64,000 nucleotides of DNA from the NCBI RefSeq assembly GCF_000516985.1, contig NW_006917102.1, forward strand, positions 1,807,681 through 1,871,680, given 5' to 3'. Below are positions 11,800 through 23,975 of the stretch, in pieces. The translations under genes and the position numbers were made by a program. Every line of letters begins with the position of its first letter. Positions within the stretch are counted from its first letter, which is position 1. Below the pieces are notes generated by a model that worked only from the letters and a program-made list of their open reading frames with translations, had not been told where the DNA came from and ran no database searches. Source of the DNA: Pestalotiopsis fici W106-1 (lineage: Eukaryota > Ascomycota > Sordariomycetes > Amphisphaeriales > Sporocadaceae).

Positions 11800-14524
11800 A
11801 TGGCACCTTTCTTGAAAAGCGCGCCGCGCATCAGGCGCATCTCACTCGTGGTGGGAATGTGTCTCGTCGTGGTCTGGACGCTCATCTCAACATGGAATTC
11901 CGCGTCGTCATCGTCCAACGGAGGGTTTTTGACGACGCTCTTGGGATCCCGCATGAGCAGCGGTGCAGATGTGCTCAATTACATTGATCCGCTCATTGGG
12001 ACTGTCAATGGAGGTAAACTGCTCGCAACCATCTTTTCGGTTTTTTTTTTTTGTAGGTCCAATGATTAACTGCCGTCTAGGTCATGTCTTTCCGGGAGCA
12101 ACTCTTCCATACGGTAAGACGATACTCCGGGTGTTTTTCCAGTTTTGACATGGTTCCTGGTCTGATAACGCGACTTTCAGGTATGGCAAAAGCTGTTGCC
12201 GACGTCCGGGGAGGTGAGGCCGCTGCTGGCTTTGTGTCTGATGATTCACTCATACACGGCTTTTCGCACCTGCACGACTCTGGTGAGTCCCTTCCGCTTA
12301 TTTATCAATCGGCCTCTCACTGACAGGGTCGTTTAAAAAGGAACCGGTGGTGTAAGTTCATGAGACTCACTTATCTTAACGCATATTGACATGGTTCTAG
12401 TCACTGTCGCTAGGAAATTTCCCACTTTTCGTGCATCCTGGATGTCCAGAAGATGATTTTCAGCAGTGCCAATATTCCAGGTTTACGAGGGGCGTCGAGA
12501 GAAGAAATGGTTCTGTCGAGGCAGCGCCAGGGTACTTCGCAATCGAACTGAACAACTCGGTTCGTGCCGAGATGACAGCTACAAAGCATGCAGCGCTCTA
12601 TCGATTCAGTTTGCCATCTGTTTCCGAAGTCACTGATGGGAAGCATTTTGTTCCGACAAAACCGATGGTTCTGGTCGATCTTTCGGATTTGGCGGGCAGC
12701 AGGTCCGGGGGCTATCTAGAGGTCGATTCGGAAACTGGGAGGGTCACGGGGAATGGCACGTTTCTCCCATCCTTTGGCCGAGGTCACTTTGCTGCTCACT
12801 TCTGTGCCGACTTTAGAGGCGCGACCATTCGGAAAACGGGTACCTTTATGGACACGAATGCAAACGATACGGTTCAGGTCCTCGGCGGTGCGAATGGCAT
12901 TCCAATGTTCAGCACATCGGTGGGTGCCTGGATACACTTTGACAAACTTACCAAGGGCCGACTAATGGCCAGGGTTGGAATTTCATTTCTCTCCATCGAG
13001 CAGGCATGCCAGAATGCTGAAGACGAGATCCCATTCTTCGAATTCGGCAAGACAGTACAAGCTGCCGAAAAAGCCTGGGCTGACAAGCTGGCGGTCGTTG
13101 AGGTGGACCATTTTGGTGTCGAGAACGACCTCTTAAAGACTTTTTGGTCTGGATTATACCGGGCCCTTTTATCGCCTCAAGACTATACTGGTGAGAACCC
13201 ACTTTGGGAGTCGAGCGAGCCGTATTTCGACTCTTTCTACTGTATCTGGGATTCGTTTCGGGCACAGCATCCGCTCTTGACCATTATTGATCCCCAAGAA
13301 CAAACTCGCATGATACGGGCCTTGTTGGACATATACAAGCACGAGGGGTATTTGCCAGACTGCCGTATGAGTTTTGTCCCAGGATATACGCAAGGAGGCT
13401 CCAATGCAGATGTTGTTCTTGCCGATGCCTTTGCCAAGAACCTGACGGATGGTGTTGATTGGAATCTAGCCTACGAGGCAGTCATCAAGGATGCCGAGAT
13501 TGAGCCAAGGGACTGGACGAGTTTAGGTCGCGGCAACATTGAAGCATGGAGGAAATATGGATACATACCAAAAGATGATGTTGACACCAATGGCACCGGG
13601 CCAAATACACGGTCCGTCTCCCGCACGGTAGAGTACGCCTATGACGACTTCTCAATTGCCTTGATGGCTAGAGGTCTCGGAAATCCCACCGACGAAAAGA
13701 AATATCTGCATAGAAGCAAGAATTGGAAGAACCTCTACAACCCAGCAATGGAGGATCGATACCAGGCCAAGGACGGAACCGTGGTTGAGAGCCCTTTTCA
13801 AGGGTTTCTTCAACCCCGCCTGATGAACGGAAGCTTTCTAGCGCAGGACGCACGCCTCTGCAGTCCCATTCACGAACAGCATGTCTGCTACTTTGACACA
13901 AGATACGCAACGTATGAGGGCTCTCCATGGCTCTACACCTTTTATGTACCTCAAGATATGGCTTCACTGATTGAGACTCTGGGAGGAAGGGAGCCGTTTA
14001 TCCAGAGGCTCGAGTACTTTCACTCGTCGGGCATCATCTACATGGGCAACGAGCAAAGCTTTTTGCCAACATTTCAATTCCATTACGGCGGTCGGCCCGG
14101 TTTGAGCTCCTATTGGGTGCATCAATACATTCCCAGCCAGTTCAACAGCTCGGTCAATGGCATCCCCGGTAACGATGACTGCGCCATGGGCGCCTTTACG
14201 GCTTTTGCCTTTATGGGCTTCTTCCCCGTCGCCGGACAGGACGTCTATCTACTGACGCCGCCACTGTTCCGCGAGGTGAGGCTGAGAACGCCGACGGGCC
14301 GGCAGGCCATTATCAGAAATGTTGGGTTCGACCCGACCTACGAGGCGATTTATATACAGAGCGCCAGACTAAATGGGCGGCCGTACACGAGAAACTGGAT
14401 CAAGCATGACTTTTTCTACAATGGTGGAGTCCTCGAGTTGACGCTGGGCAAGCAGGAGAGTAATTGGGGCACAGCGGATGAGGATTTGCCGCCCAGCTTG
14501 TCGACTAATTATGCGGATTTCTAG
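11800..14524 (+). CDS. GH92 exo-alpha-mannosidase, predicted membrane-anchored or secreted
   Basis: GH92 enzymes are calcium-dependent inverting exo-mannosidases, mostly alpha-1,2, acting on high-mannose glycans and mannan. Exons: 11800-12013, 12081-12113, 12181-12282, 12341-12351 and 12401-14524, giving 827 residues. The introns are 67, 67, 58 and 49 bp. Exon 4 is only 11 nt, but is needed to build DSGTGGSLSLGN. Starting at 11800 gives a basic stretch and then one hydrophobic segment at about residues 14-32, a signal anchor or uncleaved signal. A further ATG lies in frame upstream at 11737. Family blocks: YIDPLIGTVNGGHVFPGATLPYG, GFSHLHDSGTGG, and GNDDCAMGAF followed by FMGFFPVAGQDVYLL, the calcium-site and catalytic-region signature. 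It follows GH125, whose linkage specificity complements it. Family certain, exact linkage unknown. Confidence 0.93.
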
Positions 14525-17500
14525 TTGATGAGCAGTGTACAGGTGTATAGATGTTGTAATCTAGCTTGGTGACTACATAGTCAGTCCAGCTTGACGTGTT
14601 ATATTATACAGAAGCAAATATACACAGAAATACCATTTGAGACTAACAAGTGTCAATGAGATCGGTCGGCACTTGTCGATTGCGAAATATCCAAAATTAG
14701 ACGAAACAGTTGATGGTTCATGGAAGAGCGGCTCAAGGTGGCATCTGAAGGGAGGACCTCTGGAAATGGGATGAAAGGATTGACCGACCATCTGACCGGA
14801 CAAGTCCATGTCCGTAGACCTGGGTTGGAAATGTCCACCTGGGCGTCAAGTGTGTTGGGTTAGCTATATTGACCTGAGCTCCCAGTTCCTTGCACTGCTC
14901 AGAATTCTGTCTCGGCCGAAGCTTCAGAAGCAATCGAGATTTCCCGGCATCAACACATGCCCCCAGATCAGCAGATTGTCGTTCCGCCCAAAGGGCAAGC
15001 GAGGTCCATCGGTTGGCTAGGTTGTGTACTTGACATGAGTACATCTTTTGAAACCTGACAACTTCTGGGCATTAAAATGGGGAGGGGAAATACAGAATGA
15101 CAACTCCTCGGAGAACAACCAAGCCACTTTGATCTCGCAGGCAAAGACTGGGCGGCGGAGCGTTGGAACGTTTATTTTTAGTGTGGAGTATGTATATTGG
15201 CGTGAGAGGGAGAAGAATCCACCATGGAAACATTCTATAACAGCTTGGCAATCTCATGACCCTGTCGGGGGCGTGTTTCTTTACCCAATGCCAATGTTAG
15301 ACGAAAAGCGGCAATTTCCGCTTGATGCTTTCCCGCTGTGGCGGGCAAGACGACCCGGGGAAAGGTTACTACTGAGTGTGATTGTGCGTGTGTGTGCTTG
15401 TGGGAGCGCATAACCTACGCGAGGCACGGCATTTGAATGACGATCAAACAGAATCAGCCAAGCCAAATACCACCTGAGTTCTGGGGTTGCCCCCTGTTAA
15501 CCATGGTGGTTGGTTGGGACAGGTAACCCAGCGCGAAAAGGGACGAAGAAAAAGCCTTGGCTATACCCCAAGAGCCCTCCCAGAGTTCCCAAGCTGAACC
15601 CCCCCCCCCGACTTGTACGCTAGCGTAACCGCGGATTGCAACTGTGATCCTCTGATCGACTGCAACCGCACAGAGGATTGATTACGCACGCAAAGTTGCA
15701 GGATGCGCTGATCTTCTCTTGTTAATATCAAAGTCTAATTTCTCTTCCTTGGATATAGACGAGTCTAGCGTTCAATACTAGTCCGGTCTGGAATCATAGT
15801 CCCAAGACTTGATGGAATCTGGAAGCAAGATTGTTTCTCACGATCAATCATCTATGTGCGGGACCTTGCCGTCTTTGAAACAGTGGAGTCTTCCACAGAG
15901 CAAACCGATGCAACGCGACGAGAGTTTCGTTTGAGCTATTTGGGAATCTTGAGACTTGTATAGACAAAGAGAAGCAGGAAATCAATTCTCATTCTCAACC
16001 ACCATCATAAAAAATACCCACCAGATGAAATTACAGATGACTAGGCCTGCGTAACCAAATAGACCGTGAACTATAAGACTAATGGCATTATACTTTGGAT
16101 ACGACCCATGACTATAATGAGTCTTGGTATGTATTTTCAGCAAAGGCGGTCCATCTCTTTTTCTATGGTGATTGCTTTTGAAGGAGGAAAGACTCCTCAT
16201 TCAATTCATTCACCTCACTAAATGAATTTCCCAACATTGACGGACGTGAGTTTGAAGCAAGAGGTGAGGGTGTGAGCGGTTGTTCGACGGCTGCACACTG
16301 CAAAGCATTGACATCCATCTCGGAATACCCGCCAGTTATGGCGCCAATATAATGCAATAGGCACCAGAAAATAAAGGCTTCCTCATTCATGACTGAGTTG
16401 TCTGAAGTCCTTGTCTGCCAAGTTATCGATATGGCACCGGATTCCTGCTCATCCATTGTGTAGGCAGTCAAAGTCACCTGTCGTCTGAATAGGCGACATG
16501 TCCACAGTCGCTGGCGTCAGGGCGCTTGCAGCTCGAGCCCGGTTGACTTGCAGGGGTGTCGATGCACTACGGAAAATTCCCCCGGGGCACTTCCACTTGG
16601 TTGAACACATGGTTCTTCTGTACGCTAGGTACAAAGCTGATGCTCGGTAGTCCACCACTAAAATTAACCTTGAATCCAAAACTGTTTGAAGTTCCATTCT
16701 CGACTCTTTATGGTCCAGCGCTATTCTCTTCTCTTTCCTTTTTTATGGGTCGCCGGAGTATTCGAAACGCCATACCCTCGCAACTCGTTGGAAGTCTTGC
16801 TATTGAATGGATGAATGAAAGAGTGTGGCGTTACGCCATTTACAACCAGGCCTCGCTAGATGCGTGTGCTATGGAGAGTGCGTGCAAGATGGTCACCATC
16901 AGGAGAGATTCGACGGGAGAACCACAGGACCAGCAATGTCCAAGTGAACAGGTCAACGACATGTCTTGTGAGCGACAAAGTTTCCATCGACCATCGAGAG
17001 GGATACTGAGCCTGGACAATACTTTCTCTCCAGTGTCCACCAGTCGCGTGGTTCCCTTGCCGAACCTGATGTTGCACCACAGAAAAAACCGGGCTCTACT
17101 TACATCTATTCTCAGCTTGTCTCGATCGTCCGTGATTCCCAGAACGACATATCTCATGAACCATCGTTTTACAAGATCACACCGGGCTGGGCAAAGTCGG
17201 TGCCAAAAAAGAACGACGAGATCCCACATCCCGATGCTGCCATCGCCCAGTCCAACCCACTGTCTGGTGACATGACTGGTTGTGGACACTCTTGGCAGCC
17301 TCCATCGCTGTATCAGACACTACTTGGCAACGGCCCACTGCCCACACATCCCTGATATCCACTCGACTGCCTGTGGTATTGTATTGTACGACAACATCGC
17401 TTCCCATGTGGCGGAAAACCCAGGCGGCGGCTCCAGATTTTTTCTTCTTCCACTGGAGAGGAGGAGGAGCAATGTCCGTTGTTCTGTTTGGGGCCTTGTG

Positions 17501-17789
17501 GATTGCTTCTTGGCTCAGACTTGGTCCGTGAACAAAACTTGTCTCGTGCTTGCTCTCTTGGTGTTATAAGACATAATGCAGGTCTCAACCACCCCTATGT
17601 ATATTCTCTTGTTGGACAGTTCGAGTGTGGTTCGTTGAAAGTGTGGTTGGTTTTTTTGTTTTCTCATCTTCTTCTTACCTCCGACTATTTTCTTTCCCAG
17701 TAGAACTGTGGCTCGCGCCCTGGTGGCCATTTGTTTACTACTTCTTTCCGCTAATTCAACCTAATCCTCTTCATACACATACACATACA
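14525..17789. other. 3.3-kb spacer upstream of the haem-redox fusion gene
   Basis: This contains an 11-base C run at 15599-15609 and, next to the downstream start, a pyrimidine-rich stretch at about 17640-17700 typical of fungal promoters and leaders. A 238-codon frame on the plus strand (16562-17275) and an overlapping minus-strand frame (16840-17289) look like chance frames: no domain and no biased composition. No gene is called. Confidence 0.5.
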
Positions 17790-20700
17790 ATGTCGCAATA
17801 CTCTTGTCCAGTATCTGGGGCTGCCGGGGGCCATTGCCCGGCAGGCAAGGCTGGTGGTAGTGTGCGAGGTAGTCAAATGGGTCCCAGAGGATGTTCATTT
17901 TCGGGTTTTGCTCAGCCTGGCGATGTACGGGCGGCCTTCAATGTAAGAATATGAGTCGATGCGACCGAGGTGACACTGCTAATTTGTTACTCAGATCCCC
18001 AATGGCATTGATACAGATGATTGGTTACGGATGAGGTAAGACGGCAATATGAGAGGGAGACATGAGAAGAACTCTTACTAAACACCTTCAACAGGGAACG
18101 AAAGGCCATCAACGAGATTCTCTACTCGAATACACCGGCGAACCGAGAACTCAACCAGACCAAGGACATTGACTCATTAACTGCGAATGAGCAAGATCTT
18201 CTGGCAGTGGCACTAGGAGCACCTGCCCGTCAGGTGCTGTTGAGAGCCGAGGAGATCGGACCCAAGACTGGCTGGCGTGATGGCTTCCTGAGCGCAGAGT
18301 ACGGCTTTGTACCTCCTGATATGGAAGAGGCAGTCTCAGCCCTGGCCAACTCGCCCGGTCGGGTGTGGAGCGATCTGTGCGAAAGGATGCCAGGAACCAT
18401 CTCTCGTGGCCGTTTCCGTGAGGCCGCTGCTGCCATACCCGTTGTCGAGGGAACCGAAGACGTCATCCCTGATGCTGCACTATGGGCAGCTCTAGTCGCC
18501 TTGGGTCTTCTCTGCTCGTTGTACAGATATGAAGAAAAGCATGATGGGCACGAAGGAGTCAGCATTCACTCAGGTCCCAAGAGTGGACTCATGGGAGACT
18601 GGGGTGAAGATGTGCTTGAGGAGGTCAAGGGTCTTCCCCGGAGTATCGGCCTACCTTATGTACAGATCTGCAAACGCATGGGAAGACCCATCCCCCATTT
18701 GACGTTTGTGGACCAGAGCAGCTACAACGTCACGGTCAAGGACCCAAAGTCCAAGTTCCCATATGTGGGACGATTCGACAACACTGACCTGCGCTGGGCC
18801 ATGTTTGGCGACCAAGCAGAGCGCGCTTTTCTCAAGGGTGTTGCCGATACCAGTGGTAAGTGATACCTCTTATGAATTCATCGACCCCTTTACTGATCTC
18901 AATAAAAAGCTTCATTCCAGCATGGACCGGATGCCATCGCGGCTTGCCAAGAAGCCGTCATGAAGAGGGATGTCGAGGGTCTCCTCCGCGAAATGATCAG
19001 GTTGAAGGAGATCCTGGAGCTCATGCCAAACGCCTTTCACTCAATTTCGCCCAACCCTAATTCTGGCGAGAACTACGTTTCCGGAGACGAATGGGTCAGA
19101 TGGGCCAAGTTCTCTGCGCCACTTTCAAAGAGATGCCCGGCTTCGTCGGGTCTGCAATTTCCGCCCTATCTGGTCATGGACGCATTCCTCGGCCGCAAAA
19201 AGTATGATTCCTTCTTGGGTGCCGAGGGTCTTCATCTCAGAGCGTGGTCTCCGTCAAACATGAGAGCCTTCATCGCTGCCATTGAGTATCACTACCGGAT
19301 CCCAGAGTTTGTGGCACAGTCAAACGACCCTAGATTGCATGGTGTGCTAGACGGCATTGTCGAAGCCTACACAGGCGAAAGAGGCTTCATGGTAAGCAAG
19401 ACGTTGCATAATCTCTAAATTCAAGAGTACTAACTTTTGCAGGGTGTCCACCGCTACAAGGTCTTTGGTATACTTGAAATCGCTGCAAAGACGGGCCGGA
19501 CCGAGACAAATGGAAATTCGGGCCAGAGTGGCGTCAGGATGCGGCCGTGGGAAGAAACACACAAGCAATTCTCCGAGGCCATGAAGGAGAGACTGGAGCC
19601 GTACCGTGGCAAGATGCTCGGTGAGCCTCACGAGATTCGGGGCACTTTTGAAGAATGCCGCTTCCGCTCCAGGATCCTCAGTCGCAACTTTGTCGACAAT
19701 GATCCCAAGAGGTCGATTGCGAGAGTCACTTTGGATCTCCGCGATACTGGCGTCACCTTCCAGCCTGGCGACAGACTAGCTATCATGCCGCTCAATAGTT
19801 GGGAGGAATGCGCAAAGGTTGCCCTGGCTTTGGGCCTTGAGGAGATGCTCGATGTGCCGGTACAGCTCAACCCAAAGTGGAGCAGGTTTGCTGAGCACCT
19901 GGGATCAGTGTCGCGAGAAGCTGCGCCCAAACTTGCCGTTCGCGACATCATCCGACGGGGCCACCTAGCACCTCTAACCAGAGATCTCGTCCTCAAGGTC
20001 CACTCCATGCTCAAAGCATCATCGACGGTAGTCTTGCAGGTCCTCGCAACCAACGAATGGCCCGTCAGAGGATCTCTTGGCGATTTGCTACAATCAGCTG
20101 TGGTTGATACGCCTTCGCAGATCTGGGATCAAGCCTTTGACTTGTCCCACAACCTCGCATGGCTTGCCGACCTTGTCGAAGTGGAAGTTCCCAGAACCTA
20201 CTCAATCTCAAGCTATCCCGAAGAATTTCTGCCCAGCACCCTAGACCTTACCATTTCAAGAGCCGAGTACGACCTTTGCGACACCTTTGCCAATAACATT
20301 CCCACTGTCAGAAGTGGCGTCAGCAGTGGCTTTCTCAACCCTTCACTGGCCTCGAGTGAAGACGCGATGCCAGCCGAGGAAGACCTCCTCATCGGCCTGT
20401 CGCGCCCGGTAAGCTTCCAGCTTCCCCTGGACGGCGCTGCACCCTGTGCCTTCTTCGCTGGAGGCAGTGGCATTGCGCCCTTTAGAAGTTTCTGGCAGAA
20501 GCGATTTGCTGATGGCAGCATTGGCCGCAACATTCTTTACTTGGGAGTGCAATCCCGAGAGAAGTTTTGTTATGAAGAAGAGCTCCGAGAGCTTGTTCAA
20601 ACTGGAAACATGGAGATTCACACGGCCTTCTCGCGTGACTCTCGGGGCCTTGCATTCGACAGATACTCGCGGCAGCTTCTGGAAAAGCATACTCCGCCTC

Positions 20701-22853
20701 GTTATATCGACGCACTCATCGTGGAGCAAGGCGATACTGTATGTGATCTTGTAATGAGCAAAAAGCAGGGCGGGTTGGGTGGCTACATTTACATCTGCGG
20801 CTCCGTGTCCGTCTTTGATTCGGTCATGGCTGGCATCCGCAAAGCCATTTACGATCACCGCAGTGCCACCATGGAATCTAGCGATGCCATCCTCGCTACA
20901 GCTTTTGCCGAGCGCCGATTCATGCTGGATGTTTTCATGACTCCAAAGCCTCTTCCCTGCAATCTGCCCACCATTCCTCAATCAGAATTGGCACTGCACA
21001 CTGGGCATCGTCCCAACACTGCTGTCTGGATCGGGGTTCATGGCAAAGTCTACGATGTCACCGACTTTGCACCAATTCACCCTGGTGGCGTACTAATCAT
21101 CCGCTCCAATGCAGGCGTGGACTGCTCGCAGTCTTTCGACAATCTTGCCCATACAAACAACCCCGAGGTTGCCAGTCTTTTGACCAAATACTTTATCGGC
21201 AACCTCACACCAAAGCCCGACTATCATGCAAGCGAAGACCTCAATAGTCTTTATGATATGTGGAAAGAATATCTTCACACTGTGGTCGAGACGCTGGTCG
21301 CTCAGCAATTTGAAATGAATCGATTCATGGGCTCCGACATGGGAACACCCATTGATGCAGACAATTGGTGGTTCCAGAACAGCCTTCGGGGCATTGATCT
21401 GATCAATATCAAGGGAATTCGTTCATTCTACCAGTACCAGTCGAGGCTTTTGCAAGGTGGATTCTCGGCCATGTTTGGTCCTCAGTTCCAAGAGCTGATA
21501 CTGAAGCTCTCTTTTGCTCTAGCCAACACATCAATGGATGGAGCACACGCGAAACTTCCTGACGTTCTCGGCGTTGTTGCCAGAGCAAAGACGTCGGAGC
21601 ATGCAGTCAAGATTTCCAGACAGGTCGCACAGATTGGTGAGTTTGTGCGCGATGCCGGCGGTGCTCGTTTCCACGAACGCGGCATCATTGCCTATGCAAG
21701 CAAGTCGGTGCAGCTGGACATGGCACTTCTTGAGGATATTCGGCAAGAGGCTTGCTACGGCATGGATGCCCTAGAGAGTCTGGCCGATGTGGACTACACA
21801 GAGGAGCAGACCTTGACCACGCTGTGCACATTCTTGATGCAGATATTGGAGCGTATGGCCAAGCGGCTCGAAGTTTTCTACTCCAACCTTGCCCAGCACA
21901 CCATTGTTCAGCCGGCCATTGAGCGCAACCCAGCCAGGACTCGTTGGCATATTCTGCGCCAGAGGATCCGCGATGGCTCATTCTTTATTCTGACTCAGAG
22001 CACAGTCATGGGTTCAGCGCCATCGTATATCCCAGAAAAGGCACAGAATACTGTCGATTTCGACCGCGTCATGTCGCATATCCAGCAGACGTTAGCGGAA
22101 TCACCGCAGGCTCAGCCGGCCATGACACGTAACCCTCCCACATTGAATCAGATGCACATTCAACGTACAGAGGCTCCCAAGAATGGTGCTTCTGCGCTCG
22201 AGTCGCACCACAATGGTACCGCGCTCCGCAACATGTCTTCGTTTGTCAACAAGAACATGAAGGCCATTCGACGTCTCAGCAAGCTACCTCCAATGCCGGC
22301 AAATTTTGATCTCATGGCAAGAACGCCACTGCCTGCACTACCTGGCGGGACAATCACGCCGCCGCTGAGCAGATCATCTAGTCGTTCTCCCACCCGGGGC
22401 ATGACGGGTCAGCACGGGGGCGGGCTGTACATCAAAGGCATGCCATCGAATCCAAATTACTCGCCTCCCCTAGCCCAAGGCTACGGCCACATGGGCGGTG
22501 GCGGCGGCGGCGCAATAGTACCGCAGCACGCTATGCTACCAAACGGTCGTCTCCCACCCACGCCGCCGCTCGATGCCGCTGCCGCCATTGGTTCCATGAT
22601 GGGCAAGCTCAACGTCCGCTCCCGGGCGTCGTCAACCCGGGCCCCGTCGCCGGTGAGCTTGAGCGGTGGTTACCGTCCCAGCATGGAGGAGCGGGCCAAA
22701 CTCATGCACATGCGGCAAATGTCGCAGCCGTCAATGATGCAGCCGCCGCAGCACCGCGCAAGATCATCAACAAGTGGCTCTTTGAGGTCATTTAAGTTGT
22801 CACAGAGGATTGGCCAAGGTCAGGCCGAGGCAAAGATCGCACCGACGTTCTGA
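17790..22853 (+). CDS. IDO/PrnB-like haem domain fused to FAD/NADPH reductase and cytochrome b5
   Basis: Exons: 17790-17942, 17995-18035, 18095-18855, 18910-19391 and 19443-22853 give 1615 residues. Introns are 51-59 bp. Residues about 60-530 resemble the indoleamine 2,3-dioxygenase superfamily (PrnB-like/DUF1864): SPSNMRAFIAAIE, then GERGFMGVHRYKVFGILE, with His482 the candidate haem ligand, and GRTETNGNSG in place of the IDO GTGGT loop. Residues about 546-962 are a CPR-type ferredoxin-NADP reductase: RTYSISS at 730-736 binds FAD, GGSGIAPFRSF at 819-829 binds NADPH, then YLGVQSREKFCYEEEL and YICGS. Residues about 996-1067 are cytochrome b5, with HPGG at 1025-1028 and a second His near 1049. 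There is no flavodoxin domain. The C-terminal 550 residues are helical, then Pro/Gly/Ser-rich, and unassigned. No signal peptide is seen, so it is probably intracellular. It is likely an NADPH-driven haem oxygenase; the substrate is unknown. Confidence 0.85.
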
Positions 22854-23975
22854 TGAACTCGAAAATAGATGGGGAAGGAAGCTGTACATTACAGGTCATG
22901 GTGACTGTTTGAGTATCAGTTGAGGATTCGTTCGTTTATATTATACCCTACTATCTATGTATTGCTTTGGTGTTGGGAGTCGGATCAGTTTGAAAGAAAA
23001 GAAAAAAGTATTATCATGAATATTAGATTTGTTATCGACCATCTTTCCAGTGACGTGTTGCGAGACTGACAAGTAAGAGACGGGGGTATCCTATCGCGAC
23101 GATATAGACACTATAGTATAACCTGGACCCCAACCGGCAAAACCCCGGCGACCCCAAACTGTAGCACGTCACGCCATTTTTTGACTTTGGGCGCGCGCCT
23201 TTTGGAATTTTTTTTTGCTTCGACCTCCCGGCGAAACAGACGGAGCAAAGCTGTTCCTGCTTCCGCAAGCATCGCCGCTGTATTAATCCATTCCGAACAA
23301 CTCGAACCAAGAGGTAAGTCGCATTTCACCAAAAAGATCCTCTCTTCTCATCACGAGCACGATCCCATCAGCAATCACAGCATTCAGCCACATTACCATG
23401 ATTTTCCTCCAAGGACCGTCCCCGAACCCCTTCGCATCACTTCCATCACACAACTCGGCGAACAGAAAATGGAGTCGCGTCTTTCTCCCTTCTGTCGCGA
23501 GATTTTGTACCTTAGCGCTTCAGCCAATATCAATTAAAAAAAAAATTTCCCTGCCAGGAACAAAACACTCATCACCCCCTTCCGCTTCTACAGCGAAAAT
23601 GTTTCCAAGTGTCAATGATGGCGCGCATGATTGAGACTGTTGCAACATGACGAGATACTCACACATAATTCAGTAGGCAAGGTTCGAATCACGCCACTAT
23701 CCAACGATCCATTTACCACAGGCCTCGAGACCGTTCGACTCGACTACGAATGTGCGACGCGACGCGACGCAACAGTCTCTTGTATAATATTTGAGCAATC
23801 GCATCCCTGCTCGTCATCGGAGCACTCAACACCCATCAAGGGTCGACTTCGCAATACAGAGTTTTGGGTTGCCTGACCATCCCCGCATGCAAAGTGTCAA
23901 TCTTGGCCGCCCCGTCCGACTGCCGGCCCGCCATTGCACGTTTCCCCTTACGAATCATCAGATATCGCGCGCAAC
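22854..23975. other. Spacer holding the Zn2Cys6 gene promoter and leader
   Basis: This 1.1-kb stretch holds the 3' UTR of the fusion gene and the promoter and leader of the downstream regulator. Several upstream ATGs occur (for example 23398 and 23599), so upstream open frames are possible if transcription starts early. No other gene is seen. Confidence 0.5.

Noticed and set aside
16562..17275. 238-codon plus-strand frame, the longest unexplained frame upstream of the haem fusion gene
   Set aside because: No domain, amino-acid pattern looks random (many Ser, Arg, His, Leu), and an overlapping antisense frame of similar quality exists. Probably promoter or leader sequence.
23670..23700. GGTTCGAATC resembling a tRNA B box
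   Set aside because: The flanking bases do not form a T stem and no A box or acceptor stem fits; it lies in the leader of the Zn2Cys6 gene.
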